Positions 45,801 through 57,493 of a stretch of DNA of 64,000 nucleotides are shown here, one piece after another. Made by a program: the position numbers and the translations under genes. Where the stretch lies: assembly GCA_963920765.1 (NCBI GenBank), contig OY987246.1:16240868-16304867 (forward strand), read 5' to 3'. The notes under the pieces were generated by a model. It was not told where the DNA came from and did not search any database. It saw nothing but the letters and a program-made list of their open reading frames with translations. This DNA is from Ulota crispa (Eukaryota > Streptophyta > Bryopsida > Orthotrichales > Orthotrichaceae). Each line of letters starts with the position of its first letter. The stretch's first letter is position 1.

Positions 45801-46619
45801 CTAAAATTGAACACAAGAACTTCTCCATATGACTCTTACTCAAAAGCGCTAAAGCACCATGAGACCAAAAGAATGATAAAAAATTTGTCGTGTCTCCAGT
45901 GGTACTTCATTAACATAAATGATGGCCACTTCAAATGCACTAATTGAAGCAACAAGCTCTAACAAACTTTGAAAAACAAGTATCAACTTTTCTGAAATCA
46001 GCGACTTGTGGCAGGGGATGAAACGAGTCAGCAATTATCCCGTTGCATTTATGACACCTAATTACCCATTGAGGTAACAAGTATTGTATAGCTGGAAACC
46101 TTGTTATTTCAAATGCTTTTAGTGTACCACATGTAGCCATGTAAACACCACCTCTCTTTTCTCGTTACTTGGGCTAGTGTAGAATCAAACAAAGTAGGGC
46201 GAATAATGGTATAAGCACCAATCAAAGTATGGTATGTTTTGACAAGGTTTGATTCCTTTTATGCAACCTGAAATAGCTCTTGTAAAAAGATTGTGATTTG
46301 ACCCGCATGTATGGTTTTTCAGAAAACCGAACCAACTGTAAGCTATGTACTGGAGCCCAGGCCATTCAGGATCAAGGAGAAGAAGAAGAGAGAGAAGAAA
46401 GACAAAGAGAGGAAACATGAATCACCACCAGTGGAAGAAAAAGCAACGAGACGCTTTTTCAGATCAGGAGAGATGGAGAGAAAAGGCTCGGTGAGAGGGG
46501 AAGAGAAGGACAGTAGTAGTAGTAATTCTTTGCTGCGCTCCGAAGAAAAGCACAAGCAACCGTTCAGGCATTGGCGTGACAGGCTCCGGCATGCTTTCGG
46601 CACTACCAAGGATGCATGA
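36899..46619 (+). CDS. Very large repetitive acidic, low-complexity protein
   Basis: Predicted exons are 36899-37210, 37321-37785, 38113-38283, 38392-42882, 43063-44460, 45036-45632 and 46323-46619: 2577 codons with every intron in phase 0. The start fits caccATGG. Residues 1-104 are unremarkable. Residues 105-259 are 8-residue A-S-L-A-L-P-E-E repeats. Residues 260-340 look coiled-coil (LEKRVQMLEESLHE, VEKALLIIQSQLAH). Residues 317-1813 carry about 14 repeats of about 85 residues rich in Glu, Ala, Ser and Pro. Exon 5 adds P-A-Q-E/H-E repeats. The last 98 residues are basic (KEKKKREKKDKERK; FRHWRDRLRHAFG). Intron 2 appears to use a GC donor (CAG|GCAATT). The open frame reads through introns 3 and 4, but homologous exon ends argue for splicing. 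I recognise no known family and propose no function. It is probably mostly disordered. Confidence 0.65.
37321..37740 (+). repeat. Coding 24-bp minisatellite (exon 2)
   Basis: About 17 tandem copies of a 24-bp unit (gaagcaagtctcgctttgcc plus agaa) encode the 8-residue repeat E-A-S-L-A-L-P-E. Later copies are almost identical and earlier ones more diverged. Because the unit is a multiple of three, copy-number change would not break the frame. Confidence 0.85.
39243..42640 (+). repeat. Tandem repeat of about 85 codons in exon 4
   Basis: About 14 degenerate units, each running through E-E-S-P-L-L-S-S-F-E-E-P, K-E-S-L-A-A-A-P-S-A, F-S-E-P-Q-V-A-S and A-N-F-E-E-P-A-Q-E-D-V-A-E-K-S-G-T. Units near 39.5-39.9 kb and 42.05-42.45 kb are nearly identical at DNA level although about 2.53 kb apart. 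This indicates a block duplication or gene conversion inside the array. Confidence 0.85.
43377..43566 (+). repeat. Short P-A-Q-E/H-E repeat in exon 5
   Basis: About a dozen degenerate copies of gcacaagagcctg-like words encode Ala-Gln-Glu-Pro and Glu-His-Glu runs, distinct from the long repeat in exon 4. Confidence 0.75.
44663..44985. mobile_element. Mutator-like MITE in intron 5, copy 3
   Basis: Same family as 4993 and 32071. The exact 9-bp duplication AAGAATACA (44654-44662 and 44986-44994) proves insertion. It makes up more than half of intron 5 (44461-45035) of the large gene and leaves the splice sites intact. Confidence 0.9.
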
Positions 46620-46898
46620 AACGCGGCAACACCTTGTCTAGACAAGTCAAGCACCGACGTTTTGTTCATCCCCCTTTAGGTAAATAAATACGCTCTTGCA
46701 AGGGGGACAGTGTATAATATTCTAGTAAAGTTCTGCAACGTAGAAAGAAGGAGATGGTGTTTTTAGTTCAGGTATGGTTTACTTGCATCAAAAGTGCGAG
46801 TGTCAAAGTTCTTTGCATAAAATTCAGAATTTTGGCTGCTTCTATGATCAGAGATTTTATGTCTCTGTGAGGCCCCAGCTGCAGCTTTTGCACATTGT

Positions 46899-46904
46899 AA
46901 TAAA
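46899..46904 (+). terminator. Candidate polyadenylation signal of the large gene
   Basis: AATAAA, 280 bp past the stop codon. A weaker AATAAA-like word (taaataaatac) lies at 46681-46691. The 3'UTR is therefore probably 80-330 bp long. Confidence 0.45.
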
Positions 46905-46919
46905 AAGTTAGCTGTAGCA

Positions 46920-47137
46920 CAAGGGATGTGCAAACCTTATCTCTCCGTCTCTCAACTCTCCCGAGTGTGTTGAATATCATCCATTTATTGTAGAGAAGTG
47001 TAGGATTTACTTAAGTTTGGTGTTAGTCTGATTACGTATGATTTTCTTATTAGTCACCGAGCTGACGTGGCAGCTATGCTGTCAAATAACTAATTATGGT
47101 ATGAGCACTTCATGGTAGTTTGTTAGAAGTTTAGTAA
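46920..47137. other. Spacer after the large gene
   Basis: The composition returns to AT-rich. No feature that I can support. Confidence 0.45.
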
Positions 47138-47498
47138 GGGTATGTTCACAATTGGTGTTAGGAGGGTTATTAGTAATATGAATGCAGTCTAAAGGTATGT
47201 ACAAATTCATCTAATTTTTCTTCACTACTATCACTCTTAACCCTTAAAGGACTAAGCAGCCCTTTGCGGCCAGTATAGTACGGAGGATTTTTCTTGTATT
47301 TGGAGTGCATTCACACCTTTATTACATTTGAGATCAACAAAGAAGTTAGAATATAGATCAATGTTGTTCTAGTGAGGTAGTCAAGATCCCAAATTAAAGC
47401 TTTTTGTTGGTAGCAAATGTCAGTTATACAGCACCGTACATAGTATGTATTATAGTATCTCGGTCCTTGAAGGGTTAACATCAAGTGTGAACATACCC
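47138..47498. mobile_element. MITE hosting TTAA element D7
   Basis: The ends gggtatgttcacaattggtg and the inverse gtgtgaacataccc pair well. Removing D7 leaves about 120 bp. Target duplication not certain. Confidence 0.6.
47241..47474. mobile_element. TTAA-flanked element D7
   Basis: TTAA (47237-47240), CCCTTAAAGGAC, a 234-bp body, GTCCTTGAAGGG, TTAA (47475-47478). It is nested in the MITE at 47138-47498, giving an insertion context for the TTAA group. Confidence 0.7.
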
Positions 47499-47602
47499 CT
47501 AAGCTGCACTAGTAGAAACAAAAGCTACAAACATGTACATTTCCATTAGGTAAGAGTTGTGTCACTAAAAAGTAAGAGATTGGATCATTTCCATAGAATC
47601 TA

Positions 47603-47841
47603 GGGAAATTTTATGGATACTCTTGAAGTATGTTGTATTTGTGTAGATACTTGTGGTTTTTCAGAAATTGCACATGGATCATAATTTTCAAGCATTTGTT
47701 TTGTTATGCATGCTACTTCCTTCATGACCAATGTTAAGATAAAGAGTGCAACATAACAGTAAAGAAGTACCGTGTGCACTAGGGAGAAAGAAGTGGCATG
47801 TACAAATATGGCAAACTTAAGGGGTATCCATAAAATCTCAG
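47603..47841. mobile_element. Mutator-like MITE, degenerate copy 4
   Basis: The left arm (gggaaattttatggatac) and right end (ggggtatccataaaatctca) match the family at 4993, 32071 and 44663. About 80 bp is missing from the right arm and no 9-bp duplication is seen. It abuts the left end of the large palindrome. Confidence 0.65.
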
Positions 47842-48160
47842 AGTTGCTAAATCGTGAGCGGTGAGTAGTGAGCAATGAGCGGTGAGCAATAAAAGAGACT
47901 TTTTAGAGTGTAGGAGGAGAAATAAAATTTTCCGTAATTTGAGATTGGATGTTTTGAAACAACAAACAATTCCCTAAAGCAACACAATTTGTCTCTAAAG
48001 TGCAATAATCATTTGAAAGAGGGGAGGATGTGGATGAAATAAATCAATGATATTCATTGGAGCCAATGAATGAAAATTAATATGGATGGAAAGTGGCGGT
48101 CTAAGGTGGATGAAAAAATCTGTGATGGTTGTTTAGCATATTGAAATCAATGAACATTAA

Positions 48161-49076
48161 CCCCTAAAGGACCATTGTCCCTTTGGGGGACAAATGGGAT
48201 TTTGGGCATGTACCTATGGCTAAACTACTTTGTGTGATTTTTTGAAACTTTTATTGAAGATGGGGAATTGAAAGATCTGTGTGGGCATCTAATTTTTCCT
48301 TCATTCTGACATTTATTGAAGAAGTTATGCATGAATTTTTGAAAAACAAGGGAGGCCGGGCAACCAAAAACTTTTTTAAAATAAAAATCTGAAATTCATT
48401 CTTTAAATTTATACATATGTGAGGAGCTTTGAATCATTCAATTTTGATTTATGAGTGCAAAGTTTTAGTTTATGGGCATGCATGGGATTTCCATACCTCC
48501 ATTCATTTTGCCTTTGGTGCATTACTTTTTTGAGCTCTTTGTGAATTTGATTTTGGACTTCTTTTTTTTCCAAGTTTTAGTAGACTAAGATTCCTTGGTT
48601 TACACCATTTGGATCAAAAGAATTCATATGTCTCAATTTTACATAAATCCTCCAATTTGGCCTAGTGTATATGCAAATTTCATGTCCTTACGGCATTGCA
48701 AGATTTTACAAAGTATGATCCACACCTCCAATTCATTTGGAAAATCTCCCACACTTACCTAATTTGGTCTTTTACATGGAAAAAATAAACCTCAACTTTG
48801 CGTAGAGCAATTTTTTTGATTTAGGGGCAATTAAAGGCTTCTGAAATTTTTGGGCAGCAGGGAAAAAAACTTTTTTTTCACTTCAGATGTCAATATCTCA
48901 CTCCTCTACATCTTGAATGAGATGATTTTTTTTCCACAAGTACCTCCCATAGTCTAAGACAATATCTTATAGTTGGATTTCCAAAACTAATTATTTTTCC
49001 TACCTTTCTATTCATTCCCCCAAAAGTGGTTGTTTTCAATAACTTTTGCTTAAAAAAGGGCTTGGTTCTTTAGGGG
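48161..49076. mobile_element. TTAA-flanked element D8 (left arm)
   Basis: TTAA (48157-48160), CCCCTAAAGGACC, body, GGTTCTTTAGGGG, TTAA (49077-49080). The first 300 bp match D1 (12426); the rest is unrelated to D1. It has a mirror copy in the right arm, so it was present before the palindrome formed, or was copied with it. Confidence 0.7.
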
Positions 49077-50070
49077 TTAAGCAAATTATATCCATAAAAG
49101 ACCTACATTTTTATTGCCATGTGCAATAATTGGTGCAATGATTTTGTAGATCATGTACAGTACATTCAAGCATCTTTCCTCAATTTTACAAAAGTCTATC
49201 AATTTTTTCTAAATGATTCAACATGACTTTAGCTACCATAGTAAGAAGTGCACTTTGTTTTAGAAGAACCATTTTGTAGATCATGTATAGTACATTCAAA
49301 CATCTTACTTGATTATACATAAGTTAATCAATTAATTAATTAATAAAGATTCAATAGCATAGTTCTACCTAAATACCACGTCCATGTTCCTCTGAAAGTA
49401 GAAAAATTTATTGAGATAAATTCTAATATTCCAAGTAGCATATTATTCAGCATACGTAATACTTGCTCCCATATTGGAGATTTGAAATGACTATTAGAAA
49501 GTCAAATTTAAATGTTCTCAACAATGCATTTTCTGGAGAAAATTGAGGGTATGCTTAAGGGTGCAAAGGATTGGCCAAATCAGGTTCTTGCTTTGCACAT
49601 TTGGAACTTGAATTTTGGAGGTCAAGTACGATGTGCAAATGTTAATAGAAGAAAAAGATGAACACCAATTAGGAGTTAAGAAGTGAGGGATACGGCTCTT
49701 GAACACCCTTTAAAAGGGCAATTTGGACTCTAATTGCCCCTCAATAAATGCAGAGAGGAGGAGAAATAGTTATAGTACTATTTTCAAAACTAATAACTCA
49801 AATAGTGTTTGAGTTAGTAGTTCTAAAGATAGTTCTTAAACTATTTCACTTCTTTAGTGTGCATTTATTGAGGGGCAATTAGAGTCCAAATTGCCCTTTT
49901 AAAGGGTGTTCAAGAGCCGTATCCCTCACTTCTTAACTCCTAATTGGTGTTCATCTTTTTCTTCTATTAACATTTGCACATCGTACTTGACTCCCAAAAT
50001 TCAAGTTCCAAATGTGCAAAGCAAGAACCTGATTTGGCCAATCCTTTGCACCCTTAAGCATACCCTCAAT

Positions 50071-50270
50071 NNNNNNNNNNNNNNNNNNNNNNNNNNNNNN
50101 NNNNNNNNNNNNNNNNNNNNNNNNNNNNNNNNNNNNNNNNNNNNNNNNNNNNNNNNNNNNNNNNNNNNNNNNNNNNNNNNNNNNNNNNNNNNNNNNNNNN
50201 NNNNNNNNNNNNNNNNNNNNNNNNNNNNNNNNNNNNNNNNNNNNNNNNNNNNNNNNNNNNNNNNNNNNNN
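50071..50270. other. Assembly gap of 200 N between identical contig ends
   Basis: The 163 bp before the gap (49908-50070) and the 163 bp after it (50271-50433) are identical. The left arm of the palindrome has this block only once. The gap is therefore probably two overlapping contig ends that were not merged, not missing DNA. Confidence 0.85.
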
Positions 50271-51371
50271 GTTCAAGAGCCGTATCCCTCACTTCTTAAC
50301 TCCTAATTGGTGTTCATCTTTTTCTTCTATTAACATTTGCACATCGTACTTGACTCCCAAAATTCAAGTTCCAAATGTGCAAAGCAAGAACCTGATTTGG
50401 CCAATCCTTTGCACCCTTAAGCATACCCTCAATTTTCTCCAGAAAATGCATTGTTGAGAACATTTAAATTTGACTTTCTAATAGTCATTTCAAATCTCCA
50501 ATATGGGAGCAAGTATTACGTAATGCTGAATAATATGCTACTTGGAATATTAGAATTTATCTCAATAAATTTTTCTACTTTCAGAGGAACATGGACGTGG
50601 TATTTAGGTAGAACTATGCTATTGAATCTTTATTAATTAATTAATTGATTAACTTATGTATAATCAAGTAAGATGTTTGAATGTACTATACATGATCTAC
50701 AAAATGGTTCTTCTAAAACAAAGTGCACTTCTTACTATGGTAGCTAAAGTCATGTTGAATCATTTAGAAAAAATTGATAGACTTTTGTAAAATTGAGGAA
50801 AGATGCTTGAATGTACTGTACATGATCTACAAAATCATTGCACCAATTATTGCACATGGCAATAAAAATGTAGGTCTTTTATGGATATAATTTGCTTAAC
50901 CCCTAAAGAACCAAGCCCTTTTTTAAGCAAAAGTTATTGAAAACAACCACTTTTGGGGGAATGAATAGAAAGGTAGGAAAAATAATTAGTTTTGGAAATC
51001 CAACTATAAGATATTGTCTTAGACTATGGGAGGTACTTGTGGAAAAAAAATCATCTCATTCAAGATGTAGAGGAGTGAGATATTGACATCTGAAGTGAAA
51101 AAAAAGTTTTTTTTCCCTGCTGCCCAAAAATTTCAGAAGCCTTTAATTGCCCCTAAATCAAAAAAATTGCTCTACGCAAAGTTGAGGTTTATTTTTTCCA
51201 TGTAAAAGACCAAATTAGGTAAGTGTGGGAGATTTTCCAAATGAATTGGAGGTGTAGATCATACTTTGTAAAATCTTGCAATGCCGTAAGGACATGAAAT
51301 TTGCATATACACTAGGCCAAATTGGAGGATTTTATGTAAAATTGAGACATATGAATTCTTTTGATTCAAAT

Positions 51372-51595
51372 TGTTACGATACAAGATCAAGGGTCGACAC
51401 TCCTTTCTTATTTTGAGATCATAACCTAATGTAGAAACAAACACTAAGAGACGCAAAGGTAACATTGAAAGTATTCCATTGTATTAAGCAAAATGTTAAG
51501 TGAGGAACAAACCTTTTCACTTGGTTTAAGAAGAAAAGAAGAAGGGTAACCAACCTCTAACCAACGTTATCGTCATTATGAACTAGTTCGTAACA
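51372..51595 (-). repeat. 3' LTR of the chromovirus
   Basis: 224 bp with TG/CA ends. Preceded (element orientation) by the purine-rich tract at 51596-51610. Differs from the other LTR mostly by transitions. Confidence 0.9.
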
Positions 51596-51609
51596 TTATC
51601 CCCATTCTT

Positions 51610-54600
51610 ATGTAGAGTTTTCTTACGGTTCGGTGCCGGCGCCCCAGGGTGCTTCTTATGAAACTTTGCCACGGCTAGTGGTGCATTCTCTAAATTTGCC
51701 GCCGGCTCCCAAGAATTCTCTTCTGGTCCGTAGCCCTTCCAAGAAACTAGATATTGCAATTTTCTTTCCCGACCAAAAATCCGTGAATTAAGAACTTCGT
51801 GGACTTCTCATTCAACATCTCCATCAAAAGTGGTAATCGGTGGGGGTGGTAATTGGCGTCATCCCGGAATGGAATCATGAGAATATCTTTCAAGCAAGGA
51901 GACATGGAACACATCATGAATCTGCAGTGTTTTTGGTAATTGTAAGCGATAAACAACATCGGAGAGTTTAGCAATTACTGTAAATGGTCCCCAAAAACTT
52001 TGGGGCCAGTTTCCGAGATGGCTTTGTTGTTGTTATATTATCGTGCCAAAGAAAAACCTTGTCGCCTATTTGAAATGTTGGTTGTAATTGTATCCCGCGA
52101 TCATAGTTGCGTTTGGCGTCCTCCCTTGCAATTTTTATCATGACCTTAAGTTCTTTACGGACTTGTTGTAGGTGTTGCACTCGGTCCCTCCACCGCAGGC
52201 ACTGTAGATGTGGTTGGATTAGAAACCGAAAATGCCGGATGATAACCATAAGTGGCATAGAAAGGAGAGAACCTGTTGCAGAATGACTTGCATTGTTATA
52301 CGCAAATTCCGTTATTGGGAGGAGATCGGCCCAATCATCTTGCCAAGTTGTAATGAAAGTTCGAAAAAATTGCTCAAGCACTTGATTTACCCTTTCAGTT
52401 TGCCCGTCCGCCTAAGGATGAAAAGCCGTGGTTGGAGGATGGCCAAATCCTAAGAGTTTGCAAAGTTTTCTCACGAACTTAGAGACAAAAATTGGCCCAT
52501 GATCCGAAATTATCTCCTCCGGTATGCCATGAAGCTTCCAAATATTATGTAGATATAATGAAGCGGTCTCGTTGGAGGTAATCATTTCTTTTATAGGAAT
52601 AAAGTGGCCTAGTTTTGTATTTTTATCGACCACCACCATGATAGAGTCATGTCCACTGCTATTTGATAATTTTACTATGAAATTGGTAGAAATTCTTTTC
52701 CACGGTGCATGACCGGCCGGAATGGGTTGCATTAGTCTATATCTAGAATGGTGAGTTGATTTTGACCATTGACACAAGTCACATCCCTCAACGTACCGGT
52801 GAACATAGCGGGCGTAATGTGGGCCAATAAAAAATTTGGCTAACCAAATCCAAAGTTTTAGCTCTCCCTTGGTGTCCCGCGGCTGGTGCATCATGCCGAG
52901 ATCGCAAAATTTGCCGCTTGAGTTCCTCATCGTCTGGTACATATATCAAATCCTTAAAGCAAAAGATTCCATCATCCAACGAGTATCCTTGAAGTCGTCG
53001 GCGTATATCTCAGGGAGGTTGCTTGGAATTGTCTTTAAAAAATGACAATAGTGGTTGTAGTGTGGCATCCTCTTGCAACACTGTCTTAAGTTGTTCTATA
53101 ATCTGTACATCCGCCCATACCGGTTCATGAGACTCAAGCGCAGCCAATCGCAGTAAAGTTCAATTGTTTTTATTTTGTCCCTCGGTGACATCCACTCGTC
53201 TAGAAAGAGTGTCTGCCCTTCCATTTAGCGATCCCGTCCGGTGGTGAATTTCAAAGTTAAAAGCAGATAGGAATTTAGACCATCGAGCTTGGCGTCGGTT
53301 TAACTGTTTCGTAGTAAAAAAATGCTCCAAATTTTTGTGGTCCGAGAATATTCAAGTTTGATGCGGTGATCCTTCTAAATATACGCCCCAGTCTTGAAAT
53401 GCCAAAATTATACTTAAGAGTTCCTTATCATAAATATCATAGTTTTATTCTGTTAGAGACATCTTTGAACTACGGAACGCACAAGGGTGGAGATTGCCCA
53501 TCATCCCCGTGCTGCAAAAGAATAGCTCCTGTTGCCACATCGGATGCGTCCGCCTCTACAATGAAGGGTCGTTTAAAATTATGGTGGAGCAATACCGATA
53601 CTTGGAGAAATCTTGATTGAAGTTCCATGAAAGCTCACTCCTCTTCTATTATCCATTCAAATTTTTTATCCTTTTTTGTCAGTATGATAAGAGGAACGGC
53701 AATCCTAGAATAGTCACATATAAAACGACGATAAAAATTGGCAAAGCCAAGGAATGCTTTGCACTTCCTTCACGGTTTTTGATGTGGGCCAATCCTTAAT
53801 GGTTTGAACTTTGTCCCGGCACATTTCCAACCCTTTAGCAGACACCTTCATTCCTAAAAACTCAACGGATTGACAATGAAACTAACACTTTGATTCCTTG
53901 GCATAAAGTCATATTTCTCCAATCGTTGAAGAACTTTTCGCACGACTTGTATATGTTCTTCCAGATCTTTTGAAAAAATGAGGATGCCGTCCAAATATAT
54001 TACGACAGAAATGTCTAATAGATCATCAAAGATCTCTTGTATGTAAGATTGAAATTGGGCAGGCGCATTGGTTAATCCAAAAGGCAACACTAAATACTCA
54101 AACAATCCATACCGTGTTTTGAATGCCGTTTTGAACTCATGTCCCAATGCCATCCGCACTCGGTGGTATGCCTGTCTTATATCCAGCTTAGTGAAAATCT
54201 TTGCTCCTACCAACCGGTTTGTGAGCTTCGGAATAAGGGGGTAACGGGTAGCAATTTTGGATTGTGATTTTATTCAAATTTTGATAATCCACGCAAACTC
54301 TGATAGAACCATCTTTCTTCTTGGCAAATACAATTGGTGCCGATACCGGAGATTTGGACTGTCGAATCCATCATTTCCCCAAATTTTCCTCTAAATACTT
54401 ACGAAGTTCTTCTAACTCCGCCGTGATATAGGTCAGAGACCAGTATTTTGTAGCTCCTGGCCTTGCTTGAATTCAATCCTCATGTCCGCCACGCCGTGTT
54501 TTTGACAACTCATTTGATGCCTGCTCACTAAAAGCTCCACTGAAGTCGCGGTATTCCTCTAGAATTGAAGAATTTTTTGTACTTTAAAGACTCACCTCAG

Positions 54601-55640
54601 AAATATCGAGTGCATAAATCTTTGCATCCTTCGCCGAAAAACGAAAAAGCGGCCGCTGACACAAAGGAGTGCGTTGGGGCAATTAAATTTCTTGTCACGG
54701 GCCCCGGTACCTTTCATTGGCTTACCGGGCCTTGTACCCCTAAGCCCCTTTCTAGCCCCTGCACCCGGTATCCCTATGCCGGGTGCCGGGGAAGGTACCG
54801 GGGCGGGAGTGCCCTCAACTGCGAGCCCGCAGCCGCCAACTGGCATCGGATTGCCGGGTGGCGGGACGGAGCTCACTGCTTGGGCCCGCCCGGCAAGTCT
54901 CGGCAGTCCCGACAGGCCCGCAGCGCCGACGCGCAGGCTGTTTGCGGGCCCTAACAAGCCCGCAACGCCTGCAAGGCCTGCGGCGCCTCCTCCTTCGCTA
55001 ATTTCTTTTTCGATTCTTCTTTCATGAACTTTGCTTTGTGAATGCAGTGCACTCGCGGTAATCCCATCATCCGTTAACCGTCGCCAAGCATCATTCCCAA
55101 TTCCAAAATGGAAGCTCATTATTTCAGGCATTGTACAATTCGCTCCACAATACGCTGAGTTGAACATTACACTCCTTTGTGACCAACAAATAGTTGGGTC
55201 GTTACGAATCAACCAAGGGATGCCCAAAATAAATGGGTATCTTCCTGTGTTGGTGATATCCGCCACCAACTTCTCACGATGACTCCCAATTACAAGTTCA
55301 ACCACCGCTTCGTGTGTAATAAGCCTGGAATTAATCATTCGGCTATCAATCACCCAGACTTCTCTTGATGCTCCCTTGAGTTTTAAGATTGCATTGCACT
55401 CCTCTGCAAACCTAGGATGCATGAAGATTCATGTGGCTCTTGAGTCTACTAGGGTGGAGGCCGCCATGGAGTTGATTGTGGCATCCAACGTTACATAGGC
55501 CTCCGGATCCAAGGTTGCCCATAGAGACAATGGAGTCAATACATTTCCCGGATCCTCATAGATCACTAGAGGTTCCTTCCATTGCAAACCTTGCTCATGA
55601 TCAAGCTCATCATCATCATGTTTTGTGCTCATGCTTTGCT
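51610..55640 (-). pseudogene. Chromovirus pol remnant (PR, RT, RNase H, IN, chromodomain)
   Basis: Minus-strand segments in order: protease-like at about 55150-55500, with LVDS followed by Arg instead of Gly, then a TGA; a GC-rich Pro/Gly/Ala spacer at 54690-55010; reverse transcriptase at about 53830-54420 ([27 protein letters not shown], and YLDG where YxDD is expected, codon 53986-53988); RNase H start EADASDVATGAIL near 53560; integrase at 51990-52960, with Asn replacing the first catalytic Asp and a TAG before the A-D-G-Q-T-E-R motif; chromodomain at about 51690-51810 (LVSWKGYG then ENSWEP). Multiple stops and frameshifts occur. Chromodomains guide integration to marked chromatin. Confidence 0.88.
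54690..55010. other. GC-rich spacer inside the chromovirus
   Basis: About 320 bp of clearly higher GC than the rest of the element, lying between protease and reverse transcriptase. On the minus strand it encodes Gly/Pro/Ala-rich low-complexity sequence that is open across its length. Long open frames on the plus strand here are a by-product of the same composition. Confidence 0.7.
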
Positions 55641-56735
55641 TCGGGATTGTAGCCGCCGCCGTTTGGACAATGCCCGGGTACTGAATCCTCCTATTCAGTC
55701 CTGGGCTTCCTCTTTTCCCGAGACTGTTTCTTCTATCTTTATGGTAGCCGAAATTGAAAGTGGCCTACAGGGATTTGTGGTGCACTTAGCTCTGATATGT
55801 CCTAGTTTGCCACAACCCTAACATCGCCCCTGGCGTTGATACTCTAGCCGTTTTGCTGCTGTTTTTGCCAAAGCTTGCGTGGCTCGAGTCGCGCCAAGTT
55901 CCATAGGCACTGGGCCCGAATTTGCTTGAGACCTCGCACTTGGATCACAGAAAGGAGCGGTTGGAACTCTAACATTTTGGAAATCAGATTATACCCGCCG
56001 ATTTTGCCGTCGCCCTCATAGCCTCTCATTAATCCAGAATACCATTGCCATTCAATCTTGAAGTCTTTGTGGTTGGGTCTCTGCGGTGGATATGGAATCG
56101 AAGATCTCATCTTTGAGTCCTCCTCGAAATCAAGCCACCAAGCTAGCTTCATTCCATTCGACTTGAGCGGCATATTCATTAAACGTAAAAATATATGATG
56201 CCGCCGAACCAGTTTACCCAAGCCGACCTAAACGGTCTTCTGCGTTATCTTGTCTATCAAAGTCACCATAAACCCCAATATTGGATTTCCGGAAAGCATC
56301 ATAGTTCGTCAACAGTTCATAATCACGTCTTTCATCAAGGGCTTGCAAAAGTGGCATCGCCCAATTTTGTGCAGCCCCTGTCATATATAAAAGAGCATAA
56401 GCGACTTTATCGGCATCAGAATTATAAGTGCGTGGCTTACCTCGGAATACTAAACGCAATTGTGCAAGCCACCGGTACACCTCGTTACCTTTCTTTCCGG
56501 AAAATTTATCCAGTTCCGCTACTTTTGATTTTTTGATATGAAATCCATCACCTCAAGGCTCTTCCATTCTTCTTGGTGCTTACCCTTCTTTTTCGGATGT
56601 GGATAACACTATCAGTCCTGGCCCCAACGTCACACGCTCTGAAAGTTCTTGTACCAAGTGGGGAATCGCCGCTTGAAACACATTTTAAATTTATTGTTGT
56701 ATGAATGAGGCCAACTCCGACCCCACCCCTTCTGG
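55640..56735 (-). pseudogene. Chromovirus gag remnant with zinc knuckle
   Basis: Minus-strand reading from an ATG near 56732 shows a short N-terminus, then VYRWLAQLRLVFRGKP and AAQNWAMPLLQALDE, the capsid-like core of plant Ty3/gypsy Gag. It ends in a Cys-Cys-His-Cys zinc knuckle at about 55791-55832 (C-x2-C-x4-H-x4-C spacing kept, with a stop between the first two cysteines). At least three in-frame stops and one or more frame changes are visible. Gag would form the particle and bind the element's RNA. This copy cannot. Confidence 0.8.
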
Positions 56736-57269
56736 CATTATAAGCCCTCACTGATCTCCGGCTACGTGCTCACGATCCGTGGTAGCTCAGCCTAATTTCA
56801 CAACATGACTTCTCCAACCTTCTTCACCCACTACAATCTTGCCATTGTAGATAAACATTGTTGAAACTTGCAACATGATTTACTTGATGCAAATATTTCC
56901 TAACCCTAACCTTATTTCATTTATGCCTCTACTCTTTTTTCCTTCCTAATCACTATCAATTAATTGGTCGTTATCCTACCTATCAACCATGGTAAATGCA
57001 TCAAAACCTAAATCACCTCCTCAATAGAACCAACAAACAATCCCAAGAACGCATTGGAACGTTGAGTAGAACATGCCAAAATTTTGGAAAAAGAAAACCG
57101 TACAAATTGTTTGCTACTCCTACCACCATAGAACATTTGCAAGAACTTTCAAGCCTATTTACTTCACAATAATTTTACAAAAGGCAACTTCCCACATTTG
57201 TCAAAACCAAATACATCCCTACCCGGTTGCCTCCTCATTCGAATGTGGATTTTCAAGGACTTGACATTA

Positions 57270-57493
57270 TGTTACAATACAAGATCAAAAGTCAACATTC
57301 CTTTCCTATTTTGAGATCATAACCTAATGTAGAAACAAACACTAAGAGACGCAAAGGTGACGTTGAAAGTATTCCATTGTATTAAGCAAAATGTCAAGTG
57401 AGGAACAAACATCCTCACTTGGTTTAAGAAAGAAAGAGGAAGGGTAACCAACCTCTAACCAACGTAACCGTCATTACAAACTAGTTTGTAACA
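57270..57493 (-). repeat. 5' LTR of the chromovirus
   Basis: 224 bp with TG/CA ends. The sequence just inside it (taatgtcaagtccttgaaa on the minus strand) does not match the usual initiator-Met primer site by eye, so another tRNA primer or decay is likely. Confidence 0.9.

Larger units (their letters stand above)
51372..57493 (-). mobile_element. Degenerate Ty3/gypsy chromovirus (LTR retrotransposon)
   Basis: A 6122-bp element on the minus strand, flanked by the 5-bp duplication CAAAT (51367-51371 and 57494-57498). Two 224-bp LTRs, TGTTAC to GTAACA, differ at about 19 sites by hand count, mostly C/T or G/A. Domain order on the minus strand is Gag, zinc knuckle, protease, reverse transcriptase, RNase H, integrase, chromodomain: the Ty3/gypsy order, and the terminal chromodomain places it among chromoviruses. 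Many stops and altered active sites make it inactive. A purine tract (aagaatggggataa) lies next to the 3' LTR. It interrupts the right arm of the large palindrome, and the left arm keeps the empty site near 48605. Confidence 0.93.

Noticed and set aside
49906-50457. 183-codon frame spanning the gap
   Set aside because: It crosses the N run and consists of a duplicated contig end. The flanking sequence is a non-coding palindrome arm.
54565-55027. Plus-strand frames of 117-129 codons
   Set aside because: They are antisense to the GC-rich spacer and protease part of the minus-strand retrotransposon.
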